A stretch of 36,584 bases of DNA from Cryobacterium breve. Lineage in GTDB: Bacteria; Actinomycetota; Actinomycetes; Actinomycetales; Microbacteriaceae. The stretch spans positions 1-36,584 of the forward strand of contig NZ_SOGJ01000013.1 of the NCBI RefSeq assembly GCF_004402375.1, read 5' to 3'. The notes beneath the pieces are model-generated. The model saw only the letters and a list, made by a program, of their open reading frames with translations. It was not told the origin of the DNA and searched no databases. The translations under genes were made by a program, and so were the position numbers. Positions 16,703 through 24,619 of the stretch are shown piece after piece; position 1 is the stretch's first letter, and every line of letters starts with the position of its first letter.

Positions 16703-17878
16703 TTAGGAAACCCCGAGTTGTGCGGAGAGAACCATGACGGCCGCGCCGCGCAGAACGATGTCCTGTCCTTGCTCGGTCATTCGCAGAGTGAGATCGCCGG
16801 TTTCGGTGGCCATCGTTCTCGACAGGATGGTCTGGGTAGTGGCTGTGGAGAGCGGACCATCGAGAAGTTCGGGTGGTCCACTCAGCACGATCTCGAGCAG
16901 GTTGAGGGCACCGACTATCGGAGCGAGGATGATGCCGAGGCGGCGGCCTGCCTCGGTAAGGATCTGGTGGGTGGCCAGCTCAGCATCCGCTGCGTTGGCG
17001 GCAGCGGCCGTGGCGGCCTGGATGGCACTGGTCAGTCGCGGCACCGACAACCAGGCCTCGAGGCAGCCGGATTTTCCGCAAGCGCAGAGCGGGCCGTCGT
17101 CGGTGCCGACGACGACGTGGCCGATCTCTCCGGCGGCGAAACGCTCACCGAGGATGGCCCGACTGCCGATCAGTAGGCCGGCGCCGACACCGTGACCGAC
17201 CTTGACCAGCAGCAGGTCGTGATCGGCGCCGCCGAAGCTGTGTTCGGCGAGCACTGCGGCGTTTGCATCGTTGACAACCCGCACGGGCAGGCCGGTGATA
17301 TCTTGCAGGCGGGTCTGGAGCGGCTCGTCGCGCCAGCCGAGGTTGGGTGCATTGCGCACAACACCAGCCCGGTCGACGATGCCGGGGGAACCGATCCCGA
17401 CACCGAGGATCGGGGCGGTGGCACTGGCGATTACCTGGGACAGCAACTCGGCGACCTTGTTAAAAGCTGCTTCGCCGCGCGCTCCAGACAACTCGAGTCC
17501 GGAGCTCGATAGCACCGCGCCGTCGAGGCTGAGCACCGCACCCCGCAACCGCGTGTGACCGGAGAGGTCCAGCGTGACGATCTGGAAGGCGACCCGGTTG
17601 ATGTCCAGCAGCGTGGCCGGCTTGCCAGGGCGGGATTCCTGGCGCTGGCCGAGTTCAATTACTAGGTTTTCGCCCATCAGCTCGCTGATCAGGTCGGATA
17701 TCGTGACCCGGGTGAGGCCGGTCTCGCGCGCCAGGTCGGCGCGGCTCTGTAGACCTGCACGGTACAGCAGCTGCAGCACCAGAATGCGGTTGTTCAGGCG
17801 GATGTGCTCCGGCAAGCCCTTCGCCGTTGGGCGGAGGGCTCGGTCTTGGATCATTCGAGAGGCGCCGGTGGCTGTCAT
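16703..17878 (-). CDS. ROK-family transcriptional repressor of the sugar operon
   Basis: The 391-residue protein combines an N-terminal winged HTH (about residues 30-85, RADLARETGLTRVTISDLIS) with a ROK sugar-binding domain. The latter includes GVGIGSPGIVDRAG, NDANAAVLAEHSFGG, the E-I-G-H motif and the zinc motif C-A-C-G-K-S-G-C-L-E-A-W. This is the NagC/XylR architecture. It is the first gene of the transport operon, 69 bp before the binding-protein start. No ribosome-binding site is visible before the ATG at 17878, so it may be leaderless. An imperfect palindrome a few bases upstream is a likely self-operator. Confidence 0.9.
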   Translation of the reverse strand: MTATGASRMIQDRALRPTAKGLPEHIRLNNRILVLQLLYRAGLQSRADLARETGLTRVTISDLISELMGENLVIELGQRQESRPGKPATLLDINRVAFQIVTLDLSGHTRLRGAVLSLDGAVLSSSGLELSGARGEAAFNKVAELLSQVIASATAPILGVGIGSPGIVDRAGVVRNAPNLGWRDEPLQTRLQDITGLPVRVVNDANAAVLAEHSFGGADHDLLLVKVGHGVGAGLLIGSRAILGERFAAGEIGHVVVGTDDGPLCACGKSGCLEAWLSVPRLTSAIQAATAAAANAADAELATHQILTEAGRRLGIILAPIVGALNLLEIVLSGPPELLDGPLSTATTQTILSRTMATETGDLTLRMTEQGQDIVLRGAAVMVLSAQLGVS

Positions 17879-17883
17879 GTTTG

Positions 17884-17900
17884 TTAGTAAACCTTACGAA
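17884..17900 (-). promoter_or_regulatory. Candidate ROK operator at the repressor start
   Basis: TTAGTAAACCTTACGAA is an imperfect palindrome (arms TTnGTAA) beginning six bases from the repressor start codon. A similar half site, TTAGGAAACC (16703-16712), lies upstream of the binding-protein gene. The assignment is by resemblance to ROK-type sites and position only. Confidence 0.4.
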
Positions 17901-17941
17901 CGGAATGCGCGCAAGGAAAATCAAACTATTAGTCGGCTTGA

Positions 17942-17955
17942 TTGCCAATTGGTAA
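17942..17955. promoter_or_regulatory. Palindrome upstream of the ROK repressor
   Basis: TTGCCAATTGGTAA is a palindrome with one mismatched pair, about 65 bp upstream of the repressor start. It could be a second regulator's site, for example for catabolite control. No family can be named. Confidence 0.3.
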
Positions 17956-18002
17956 CGCGGCGACTGGGTGACGCTGTCCTCTTGCAAACATTCGACGGTA
18001 CT

Positions 18003-18220
18003 CAGTGAGGTCGGCCGCACGAGTGCGCGCGTAGTTCGCGCCCGAGATGCTCGGTTGCGTAGCTCAGCAGTGGAATTCGGCCCGCGAGCCCGTCGAGGTG
18101 GCCGAGCAGCGGGGCCAAGTCGACACGGACGCTCACCTCGTGCGACATCCCGTCAGCGGCCTTAAGCATCGCCGGATCTGGATCGTTCAGCAGCAGCCAG
18201 AGAATTTCATGGCGTGCGAG
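18003..18220 (-). pseudogene. Unidentified gene fragment joined to a resolvase relic
   Basis: The minus-strand frame reads like protein for about 70 codons (HEILWLLLNDPDPAMLKAAD, then GHLDGLAGRIPLLSYATEHL) and ends at a TGA near 18003. It has no start of its own: upstream it runs into resolvase sequence of opposite direction at about 18230. I read it as the 3' part of an unknown gene cut at the junction. Confidence 0.3.
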
Positions 18221-18232
18221 CTCACAGGTCAA

Positions 18233-18688
18233 CGGCTCGGCCGAGACTTGCGTCACCTGGTCAATGCGGTGCACGACCTTACCGACCGAGGTATCGGCCT
18301 CAAGGTCCATACCGGAGAGGGCGCGGCGATCGACACCATGACGGCTCCCGAAAAGCTCGTCTCTGAGATCTTCGCTGCTCTATCCGAGTTCGACCGGGCG
18401 CTCATCTCTGAGCGCATAATCGCCGGGCATGCCACGCAGCGCGAGCGCGGGGGGAGAACTGGCGGGCGGGCGTTCAAGATAACGCCAGCGAACGTCCGCT
18501 TGGCCATGGCCGCGATGAGTAAATAAGATGCAAAGGTTGGCGACCTCTGCAAGGAGCTCGGGATTTCCCGGCAGACGTTGTATCACCATGTTTCACCGGT
18601 GGAGGAGTTGCGGGCTGACGGTGCGAAGCTACTCTCCAAGCAGCAGGGACGTCTCGTGACAGAGTGGAACCGCAATCCAGAACGCTGA
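18233..18688 (+). pseudogene. Serine resolvase relic without its catalytic N-terminus
   Basis: Homology to the copy at 1.4 kb starts abruptly at the GRDLRHLVNAVHDLTDRG segment, so the first 70 or so residues with the catalytic serine are gone. It continues through GEGAAIDTMTAPEKLVSEIF and SEFDRALISERIIAGHATQR to AMAAMSK, where a TAA (18524-18526) interrupts. The same frame then resumes with KVGDLCKELGISRQTLYHHV, the C-terminal HTH, and ends at TGA 18686-18688. It preserves the bases lost in the 1.4-kb copy and so shows where that copy is broken. Confidence 0.85.
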
Positions 18689-18741
18689 GGCACCCGGTAG
18701 TGTCAAGCTAAACGTCGGCATGATGACGGTCAGGGGGAAAG

Positions 18742-18987
18742 ATGCTCACTAACCTTACGGGTTGGCATGTTTTTGTCATCTGCGGAGTGCTCGTGACCAT
18801 TGCTGTCGTCGTGGTCGCCATCATCGCTGTCGTCATTTGGCTCTCGAGGAGGAACGTTCGGTACTCGGCGACTTCCTCTCTTAGTACTGCTGAACAACTT
18901 CGGAAAATTGGGCAGTTGCGTGACGAGGGACTCTTTTCCGAGGCTGAATACGAAGCGAAACGTGCCGAACTAATGGGTCGAATTTGA
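18742..18987 (+). CDS. Small SHOCT-domain membrane protein
   Basis: An 81-residue protein with one membrane helix (about 8-34, Val/Ile-rich), a short basic linker (WLSRRNVR) and a C-terminal SHOCT motif (about 50-81): AEQLRKIGQLRDEGLFSEAE followed by YEAKRAELM. A GGGGGAAAG ribosome-binding site precedes the ATG. SHOCT is a short oligomerisation-type motif of unknown detailed role. The gene is intact among relics and is followed in the same direction by another small membrane protein. Confidence 0.85.
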   Translation: MLTNLTGWHVFVICGVLVTIAVVVVAIIAVVIWLSRRNVRYSATSSLSTAEQLRKIGQLRDEGLFSEAEYEAKRAELMGRI

Positions 18988-19032
18988 CGATACGTTGATC
19001 GAATTCTTCACGGCAGGAGGGGCCTTGGCCAC

Positions 19033-19311
19033 ATGGCTGAAGTCGGCAGTGCCAGATCAGGATTCGTGCGTTTGATGATCGGTAAGCCACGGATCTGGGT
19101 TGCTGCTGCCTGGTGCTGCATCGGGCTGGCATGGATTCTAGTAGTGGCATTTCATGGACCTACTATGACGCGAATTCTGCTGGGTGCACTCTGGATCATG
19201 CTCGGGATCTTCCCGGGTTCTATCGCTTTGCATGAGCGGAAGAACGGGCGAGGTTTCTATCAACTGCCGGCTCAGGCCCGTGCCGCCGACGACGTTAGCG
19301 AGCAAGGATGA
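19033..19311 (+). CDS. Small two-helix membrane protein
   Basis: A 92-residue protein with two hydrophobic helices (about 22-40 and 47-64) and a soluble, partly basic tail (HERKNGRGFYQLPAQ). GGCAGGAGGGG upstream of the ATG serves as ribosome-binding site at a somewhat long spacing. It lies 45 bp after the SHOCT gene and may be co-transcribed. The family is not recognised. Confidence 0.6.
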   Translation: MAEVGSARSGFVRLMIGKPRIWVAAAWCCIGLAWILVVAFHGPTMTRILLGALWIMLGIFPGSIALHERKNGRGFYQLPAQARAADDVSEQG

Positions 19312-19679
19312 ACCACCACCCACCGGACGCCGCTGCCAATGCCCGATCTCTTAAAAACGCAGATTCGGCGCCAACCCGCCGGGGCTCCGAAGTCTCGTGG
19401 GGTGGTATTTGGGAACGTCGTGCTGCAGTTCAATGCGATACGTCGCAGACGCTTCATCTTAACGAAGCGGCCCATCTCCACTGACTCACCAACATTGGGG
19501 TTGGCTCCGAGCAGGCGGATGAGCCCGGTCTTTCGTGGAGTCTGGAAGGAACCTTCCGCTTCGTTGTTCACTTCGGCGAACAACACGAAACGGCGTCCGG
19601 AAGCGTTCTCATCCACCCATGGGAGCTCCTCGGCGATGTCCTTAACTTCAGTCAGCGTGTATGCGTTCAGGCTCCACAC
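19272..19679 (-). CDS. Hypothetical protein or fragment
   Basis: The first two thirds look real: LTEVKDIAEELPWVDENASG, RRFVLFAEVNNEAEGSFQTP and KTGLIRLLGANPNVGESVEM. The last 45 codons are Arg/Ser/Pro-rich, overlap the end of the convergent membrane-protein gene by 40 bp, and look out of phase, so a frameshift near 19440 is possible. The start is unclear: ORF start at 19679 with no obvious ribosome-binding site, and the gene may be cut at its 5' end. Function unknown. Confidence 0.45.
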   Translation of the reverse strand: MWSLNAYTLTEVKDIAEELPWVDENASGRRFVLFAEVNNEAEGSFQTPRKTGLIRLLGANPNVGESVEMGRFVKMKRLRRIALNCSTTFPNTTPRDFGAPAGWRRICVFKRSGIGSGVRWVVVHPCSLTSSAARA

Positions 19680-19883
19680 TTCCCGGTTCGTTGCCAGAAA
19701 TTTACTCGATAAGCGGGCGAGCCAACTGAGTCGCGTGGTTCGGCATGAACTGTTTCGATCGGTCGCATGCTCATTACCTTGGGAGCGAGCGTCAGATTCC
19801 CGCAGGTGCCGCGGCCCGTTCGGCTATCCAATAGAACTGTTTCATTCTCTTGGGAGCAAAGCTCCTAGAGCGCTTGGTGTTGG

Positions 19884-20367
19884 TTAGGACTCCCACCGGG
19901 TCTCGGCGTCTTAATCCGTGGAGGTTGGGCGTCGTGCTTGATTGCGAGCGACGCCCATTGAGGCTTAGTGCTCGGGGTGGATATGGGCGGTGAAGTGGTT
20001 GACTTCGTGTGCTCACAACCATCCGATCATCCTCTGGGTGGCTCCGGAGGCGATGCCTTTGGCCCTGGCGTCTCGGCGAAATGACCCAGGCGATGTCGGC
20101 AATAAGTGCTGATTTGTCGCACTCGACGGTTGTTTGCAAGAAACCGGCTGGCTCACCCGTCTATCGGTAGGGGGCTATCCAGCTCAGGAACCATTGCGAA
20201 CCGTCATCGGACTGTCTTACTGGTTGTGCGGCATATACGTTGTCAAGCAGGTCCAAGAACGGAGCTTCGCCGCCGCCGTATTGGTACAAGGACGGGTCGG
20301 TCAGAACGTCGGCCATCGGAGGTGCATGACTCACCGCGAGCGGTTCAAGCAGGAGCCACTCAGACAA
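19884..20367 (-). pseudogene. GNAT N-acetyltransferase pseudogene with many stops
   Basis: The minus strand begins LSEWLLLEPLAVSHAPPMAD, a typical RimJ/GNAT start, and runs to SQWFLSWIAPYR, where a TAG (20161-20163) interrupts. It resumes in frame as TGEPAGFLQTTV and IADIAWVISPRRQGQ. A one-base shift then follows, giving GIASGATQRMIGWL, the acetyl-CoA-binding motif A. A TGA, NHFTAHIHPEH, a TAA, ASMGVARNQA, another TAA and ETRWES complete the fold. Four stops and one frameshift in about 160 codons make this a clear dead gene. Reassembled it would be a normal-length GNAT enzyme. Confidence 0.8.
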
Positions 20368-20591
20368 GACTGGTTCAGGGAGGCCAACCCCTCTCCTGAG
20401 AATGGCACGGTCCAGGTTGGATGGATCACAGGTGCCATGGCGGAGTGGATCTTTGCCTCAACGGAAACCCTGAGTGCGTCAGCACCAACGTCGTCCCAAT
20501 AATCCCCCGGATGCGGTCTAGATCAGGAAATCAACCGCGACCATTTAGGCGAAACTAGGCGCCGAAACTCATGCTGGCCTCGTGCACCGTG

Positions 20592-20936
20592 CTAAAGCAA
20601 GTACTCGGCGTCCCATTCGTACTCCATGAATGAAAGCGCCTCTGAGGCGGTCAGCTCGCTGGAGGTTATGAGTGTGTGCACGCGGCTGCGGAGATAGGCG
20701 ACTGCTTCGAGGGTATCCGGTTCTCCCGACGTGGATTCTTCCGGAACGCTGATGAGCTCGCTGCCTGGGCCGACGACCATTTGCACGACCATTTCGTCGC
20801 CGTCGTTATTGACTGCAGGTAGTTTGAGCAACTCGAAGTCGTGGCCGTTTGGAAAAGTGACGACCAACTTCAGGAGTGCATCCGCGGCCCCGTCTGTGGT
20901 CAGGAATGATCCTCCGCAAAACGAAATTCTCTTCAT
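20592..20936 (-). CDS. Conserved-looking hypothetical protein, 114 residues
   Basis: An intact acidic protein starting MKRISFCGGSFLTTDGAADA, with a hydrophobic core segment (LLKLVVTFPNGHDFELLKLP) and an acidic helical end (SELTASEALSFMEYEWDAEY). The ATG at 20936 is preceded by a short frame in the same direction that ends four bases upstream. No membrane segment or signal peptide is seen. Family unknown. Confidence 0.6.
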   Translation of the reverse strand: MKRISFCGGSFLTTDGAADALLKLVVTFPNGHDFELLKLPAVNNDGDEMVVQMVVGPGSELISVPEESTSGEPDTLEAVAYLRSRVHTLITSSELTASEALSFMEYEWDAEYLL

Positions 20937-20940
20937 GGAC

Positions 20941-21054
20941 TCAGTGATTCCCTGCCTCGTCGACGCGAATCCGCCCAGAGCGACGGCGACCTGACGCGGA
21001 CTCTACAAACGGTGCGGGTTCGGCAGGAGGTGTTTCATCGGTCACAACCGTCAT
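20941..21054 (-). CDS. Possible 37-codon ORF upstream of the hypothetical gene
   Basis: MTVVTDETPPAEPAPF opens a frame that ends RIRVDEAGNH at a TGA four bases before the next start. The frame stays open upstream (LTYEHSVPERETHPF), so it may begin at a TTG near 21099 or be the tail of a broken gene. Coupling to the 114-residue gene is plausible. Confidence 0.3.
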   Translation of the reverse strand: MTVVTDETPPAEPAPFVESASGRRRSGRIRVDEAGNH

Positions 21055-21458
21055 GAACGGATGCGTTTCTCTCTCGGGGACCGAGTGTTCATAGGTCAAA
21101 GTAGCAGGGGAGGGTCGTTCCTCGCTGTCGGCCCAAAGGGGGACACCCCCTGACACGCTCCACCGGACGCGAACCCGAAGTCGTCGCCGGCGCACTCTGA
21201 ACGCCTGCGCAAGAAGAGGACGCCGGTTCGTCCGCTGAAGAGACCGTCTCGCTTGCCGTGGGAGGAGTTTGACTGAAGCGCGTTGAGAGGAAAGCACGTC
21301 CTACATAGTCCTGATCGGAACTGGGCATGCACATCCACTGGGGTGTGGGTCCCTGTGACCACTTGGGGCAGTGAAGAACAGGACACGCTCTCCGCCGCCA
21401 CATTTGAATGAAGTTGCCCGCGGCCTCCGCCTCGACAACAACCCGCTTCCGATCCCGC
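21055..21458. other. No supported gene
   Basis: Several overlapping frames exist on the minus strand but none has protein-like composition or a clear start. I see no IS end or RNA gene here. Confidence 0.3.
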
Positions 21459-22101
21459 TTAGCGGCCTAGCGCGCCCGGCCAGAACGCGGACTTCGCTAA
21501 AGCCGCATAACCCCGTGCCCATTTACCGGGGGCAAGGTCCGAGAGAAGGTTGTCCGGGGCGGCAGCGAGGTTGTACTCGAGCCAGCCGGAGGTTGCGCTG
21601 TCGCAGATAGTGAGATCTCCAACAGCAACCAGGATGTCTTCCTTGCTTTTTAGGAGTCGTATTCGCAATGATTCTGCACCGATCAGTGGGCAGCCAGGGT
21701 AGAGGTTTTGGTCGGCGACACCGATCAGAAGATAAGCGGCTTTTTTGGCTTTACCGTGATTGTGTGGGCATGGATGGCGGTTTGTTTCGCGGGTATGTCG
21801 TCGATGACTTGCCCTGTCGAGTCAAGCAGAGCTACATCGGGGAGCCCTGATACATCGCAGCTGATTGAGCCCCCGTGTTGGTGAGTTTTACGTAGAAATG
21901 TGCGGTTTTTTGCGGGTTGGAAGGGTTGGAGGATTTTCGTGTGGCAGCGAATTCGCAGCTATTAGCTTCAGCATCCATGAACGGGGCCCCCGTTGTGTGG
22001 GTTTCTTCGGTGGGTTTGGGCGAACATCCCGTCAGTGAAGCCAGAGCGACCAGCACCATTGCGGTTGCTTGAACGCTGGTGGATTGAAGCCAACCGTTCA
22101 C
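21459..22101 (-). pseudogene. DUF4232-type lipoprotein split by two frameshifts
   Basis: A GTG at 22101 starts a lipoprotein signal peptide ending in lipobox LTGC. The frame reads HFYVKLTNTGAQ, the DUF4232 entry strand, and then dies. A shift of one base near 21866 restores SCDVSGLPDVALLDSTGQVI and TITVKPKK. A second shift at a run of six A on the coding strand (21741-21746) restores AAYLLIGVADQNLYPGCPLI, then LRIRLLKSKEDILVAVGDL and TICDSATSGWLEY. The cysteines and the A-D-x-N-Y-P-G-C and C-x-x-A-T-S-G segments match DUF4232. Repaired, it would be a full-length secreted lipoprotein of about 210 residues. The second lesion lies in a homopolymer, so slippage or sequencing error is possible there. 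Confidence 0.7.
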
Positions 22102-22178
22102 TACTCTCTCACTTGCCCAGATTGCGTAGTTTAAATGTACGTCTGATCAGCTGGGCAGGTGGGGGATCTCTGAGCCTC

Positions 22179-22430
22179 TCACATCAGCTGTTGGCGGTTT
22201 GCGTTGATGATTACCATCAGTTCGCTGTCTTCGTGGTCGAGGATGTGGCAGTGGTACACGGCGCGTCTGCTGAAGTCGTCAAACGCGATTCGGACGGGCA
22301 CGTTGCTGCGTGCCGGAATGGTCACGACGTCCTTCCACATTATGGTTCGGACGGACAGGCCTGACCTTTCGATGATGTACATCGGCGACACGCGCCGGTG
22401 CACGGGTTCAAGGCCACCGAGGGGCATCAC
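22179..22430 (-). pseudogene. Multicopper oxidase C-terminal fragment
   Basis: The frame reads PMYIIERSGLSVRTIMWKDV and RIAFDDFSRRAVYHCHILDH followed by EDSELM. This contains the H-C-H-x-x-x-H-x-x-x-x-M copper-binding end of multicopper oxidases (type 1 and trinuclear sites). Everything upstream, including the other copper motifs and the export signal, is missing; homology stops near 22400 beside a 9-bp hairpin. The remaining 70 residues cannot form an enzyme. Confidence 0.8.
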
Positions 22431-22448
22431 CAACAGGCTTGTTGGTGA
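22427..22448. repeat. Perfect 9-bp hairpin at the multicopper oxidase breakpoint
   Basis: TCACCAACA (22427-22435) and TGTTGGTGA (22440-22448) pair exactly around a four-base loop. The hairpin sits where multicopper oxidase homology ends, so it may mark a deletion or insertion point. Confidence 0.55.
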
Positions 22449-22573
22449 CTCATCAGCCAGTACCGAGGTGCGGCATAGTTCACAGTTCGGACGTCCAGCG
22501 GGGAGTCCGGTTTCTAGCGAGTACCTGGCAGATAGTAAGGAAAAGACCTCGACCTGTTTCGTGCGGGTGTTCG

Positions 22574-22629
22574 ACGTGAGTCTCCATAGTGACCCGCCCG
22601 AACGTGAGTCTCCATAGTGACCCGCCCGA
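22574..22629 (+). repeat. Exact 28-bp tandem duplication
   Basis: The unit begins ACGTGAGTCTCCATAGTGAC and ends CCGCCCGA. It occurs twice head to tail without mismatch. No open frame crosses it convincingly. Tandem terminal repeats of this size occur at ends of some IS elements (for example the IS21 family), but no such transposase is seen here. Confidence 0.8.
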
Positions 22630-22705
22630 AGCCGTCAGAAGCTTCTCGAGCCTCGAGGTGGACGCTCAGTTACCGTGGTGGTGGCTGTTCGGGTGGTGGG
22701 GTGCG

Positions 22706-23188
22706 TTAGTTGATTTCGCGGGGGAGGGTTGTTGTGATTGGTTGGATGGTTAGTTTGATGAGGGGGCCCTGTTGTTCTTGGGTGTACGAGTCCACGCTTA
22801 CGGTGAGGTTGTTTCGACTCCACATTGTGTGTGGGCTGTGGGGATTGTGGTCGATGACCTCCGGCGCTCCCAGACGAGCGGTGAACTCGTCGGTTAGGGC
22901 GCCATATCCTGGAGAGATAGTTGGGCCGGTTGCGGTGGTGTCGAGGAGGTAGACGCTAAGCCCGATCCCGTGCGGGGAACATGTCGTCCACGCACCCCAC
23001 ACGTCCAGTTCAGGGCAGTGCCAACGTCCGACCCTAACCGCGCGTTCCCGATTCCGGTGCGCGAGGAGCACGTGACAGCGGTGCCTCGCGAGCAGAGCAA
23101 CGGCGTCCTCGTCAAGGACGGGCCATGCGTCCGAGAGCAAAGAGTCGACTAGGTCAAAAACCTGTCGCGGGGTGGCGGTGACGGTCAT
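22706..23188 (-). CDS. Hypothetical protein, possibly DUF6301-like
   Basis: From the ATG at 23188 a 160-residue protein reads MTVTATPRQVFDLVDSLLSD, later GIGLSVYLLDTTATGP, LTDEFTARLGAPEV and TMWSRNNLTVSVDSYTQEQQ, ending LPREIN. The layout, with an N-terminal helix pair and a C-terminal section on which a pair of sequences is compared as W-x-x-x-x-x-T-V-S-V, recalls small actinobacterial proteins such as DUF6301, a comparison made by eye with low certainty. No membrane or signal segment is present. The longer frame from 23308 adds an Arg-rich stretch that looks non-coding. Confidence 0.5.
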   Translation of the reverse strand: MTVTATPRQVFDLVDSLLSDAWPVLDEDAVALLARHRCHVLLAHRNRERAVRVGRWHCPELDVWGAWTTCSPHGIGLSVYLLDTTATGPTISPGYGALTDEFTARLGAPEVIDHNPHSPHTMWSRNNLTVSVDSYTQEQQGPLIKLTIQPITTTLPREIN

Positions 23189-23393
23189 CGGGCGACGTGG
23201 CTTGGGACGAAGTGGCTGTGCAGCTTCATAAGCGCTCCTACACGCGAGTGTGCTCGTGCTCAGCCCGCGCTTGCCCACAGCTGACAGCATGACGCGACGC
23301 TCTGTCAAATCCTGGAAGCGCCTTGTCGGCGGTGCGCGGCGTCAATTCGTGGGCTGGCTCTGGGTCTCCTGCATCAGGCGGTGCAGGTCTGAG

Positions 23394-23492
23394 CATGCGC
23401 GTGTGCGCCTCGATGACAGTCGCCAAATAAAGCCACCCCTCCCAGGTTCCCACGTCGGTGATATCGCCCACCCAGACCTGGTTCAGGGCCCC
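23394..23492 (-). mobile_element. IS3-family transposase splinter
   Basis: About 33 codons read ALNQVWVGDITDVGTWEGWL, then YLATVIEAHTRM, the region around the first catalytic Asp of IS3-type integrase domains. Sequence on both sides is unrelated. It abuts the truncated 3' end of an alpha/beta hydrolase gene at about 23500, so IS insertion and deletion probably caused that truncation. Confidence 0.75.
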
Positions 23493-23502
23493 TGGTGTCT
23501 TA

Positions 23503-24081
23503 CTACCGTTTGACGGCGTTGACCGGAAAGGCGTCTTCGGCCTGGCTGACCATTGTGGTGCGCCACCGTTTCGGGCTGATGCCCACCAATCTGGGCCCCG
23601 CGTCCAAAGCTGCTAAAGCGGCTTCGAAATCCGAATCTCCGCGCCGCTTCCCAATGAGCGTGTGAGTGTCGAATAGCTCATTGACGAGATATACCGCTGG
23701 AGGAGTGATCAGCACTAGCCTGGCCACGCTGAGTGTGAACTGCACCGTGCAGGCAAGGGTCAATCTCGTTCCCGCTGAGTGAGCCACCTGAACGACGCGA
23801 TCGAGGCCGAGATGGACACGCAGGTGCTCGATGTCGTCGGCTTGAGCCAAGAACGACCTTCGTTCGTCCGTGTCCGGCGCCGGGGTGCGTCCAACACCTC
23901 GTTGGTGGGACACTATGAGGCGGTGCCGATCGCTGAGCCCCGCCAGATCGCCAAAGTAGCTGGGGCGGCGGGCAGCTCCTCCGCCAGTGAGGATAACCGG
24001 GCATTTGTCGCCGTCGCTGTCCTTGCGGCGCACGTCATCGTAGTGGAGTGCAGATCCGTCGGAGCTTTCGTAGCTTGGCAT
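23503..24081 (-). pseudogene. Alpha/beta hydrolase truncated at the C-terminus
   Basis: From the ATG at 24081 the protein reads MPSYESSDGSALHYDD, then TGGGAARRPSYFGDLAGLSD, the nucleophile elbow V-A-H-S-A-G-T-R and ARLVLITPPAVYL, as in proline-iminopeptidase-like hydrolases. It stops after 192 residues in a tail without homology. The catalytic Asp and His, expected about 60-100 residues further on, are missing, so it should be inactive. The break coincides with an IS3 splinter. The 50 codons upstream of 24081 in the same frame are not family sequence. Confidence 0.7.
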
Positions 24082-24355
24082 CACCGCACGGTACACGGCG
24101 CGCGAACGGGAAGGTCGGCGCAACCACGGGACGCTGCCAGCCGCGCGAAGAGTCGATTTACAAGAGTGGTGGCTGGCGATTCGCTGCCCTACGCATACTG
24201 ACAACGGCGAGGGCGAGCAAAGCGACCCCCTCATGGGATTATGGACGATGTCTGAGGGTGCGTGTACGTCGCCCGAGACGGCGAAAGTGTCTGCGACGTC
24301 AATACCGAGCGAGAACGGGCAATAGAAGAATGCTGGCGCCCCAGCGGCAAATACT

Positions 24356-24619
24356 TCATGTGCCCATGATGACGGGACCGCGATCGGCCAGCCCAGTGAA
24401 GGCGAGGGTGCTCAGGACTAGGGCAATTCCGAGACCAACAGCACCCCAGGCAACCAAACCGATCACGCTAGCGGCCACGTTCACTCCGGCGTCACCAAGT
24501 CCCGCCACAATCTGCTGGTACGTCAACGTTGGGGCTGCGGACTCAGGATTCCACGCAGCAATTGCCAGCACCATCACCGACGCTGCGTAGAACGCCAAGT
24601 CAACCGGCACCACCAACAA
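24356..24619 (-). CDS. Small hydrophobic membrane protein or fragment
   Basis: The 87-codon frame has two or three hydrophobic segments (VDLAFYAASVMVLAIAAW; NVAASVIGLVAWGAVGLGIA; LVLSTLAF). It starts with TTG directly after an in-frame TGA, with no ribosome-binding site, so it is more likely the rear part of a membrane protein cut at its 5' end than a complete gene. The 270 bp between it and the hydrolase start (24082-24355) show no clear gene. Confidence 0.4.
   Translation of the reverse strand: MLVVPVDLAFYAASVMVLAIAAWNPESAAPTLTYQQIVAGLGDAGVNVAASVIGLVAWGAVGLGIALVLSTLAFTGLADRGPVIMGT

Noticed and set aside
19339..19887. 182-codon plus-strand frame
   Set aside because: It lies opposite a better minus-strand frame and has Arg/Ser-rich shadow composition.
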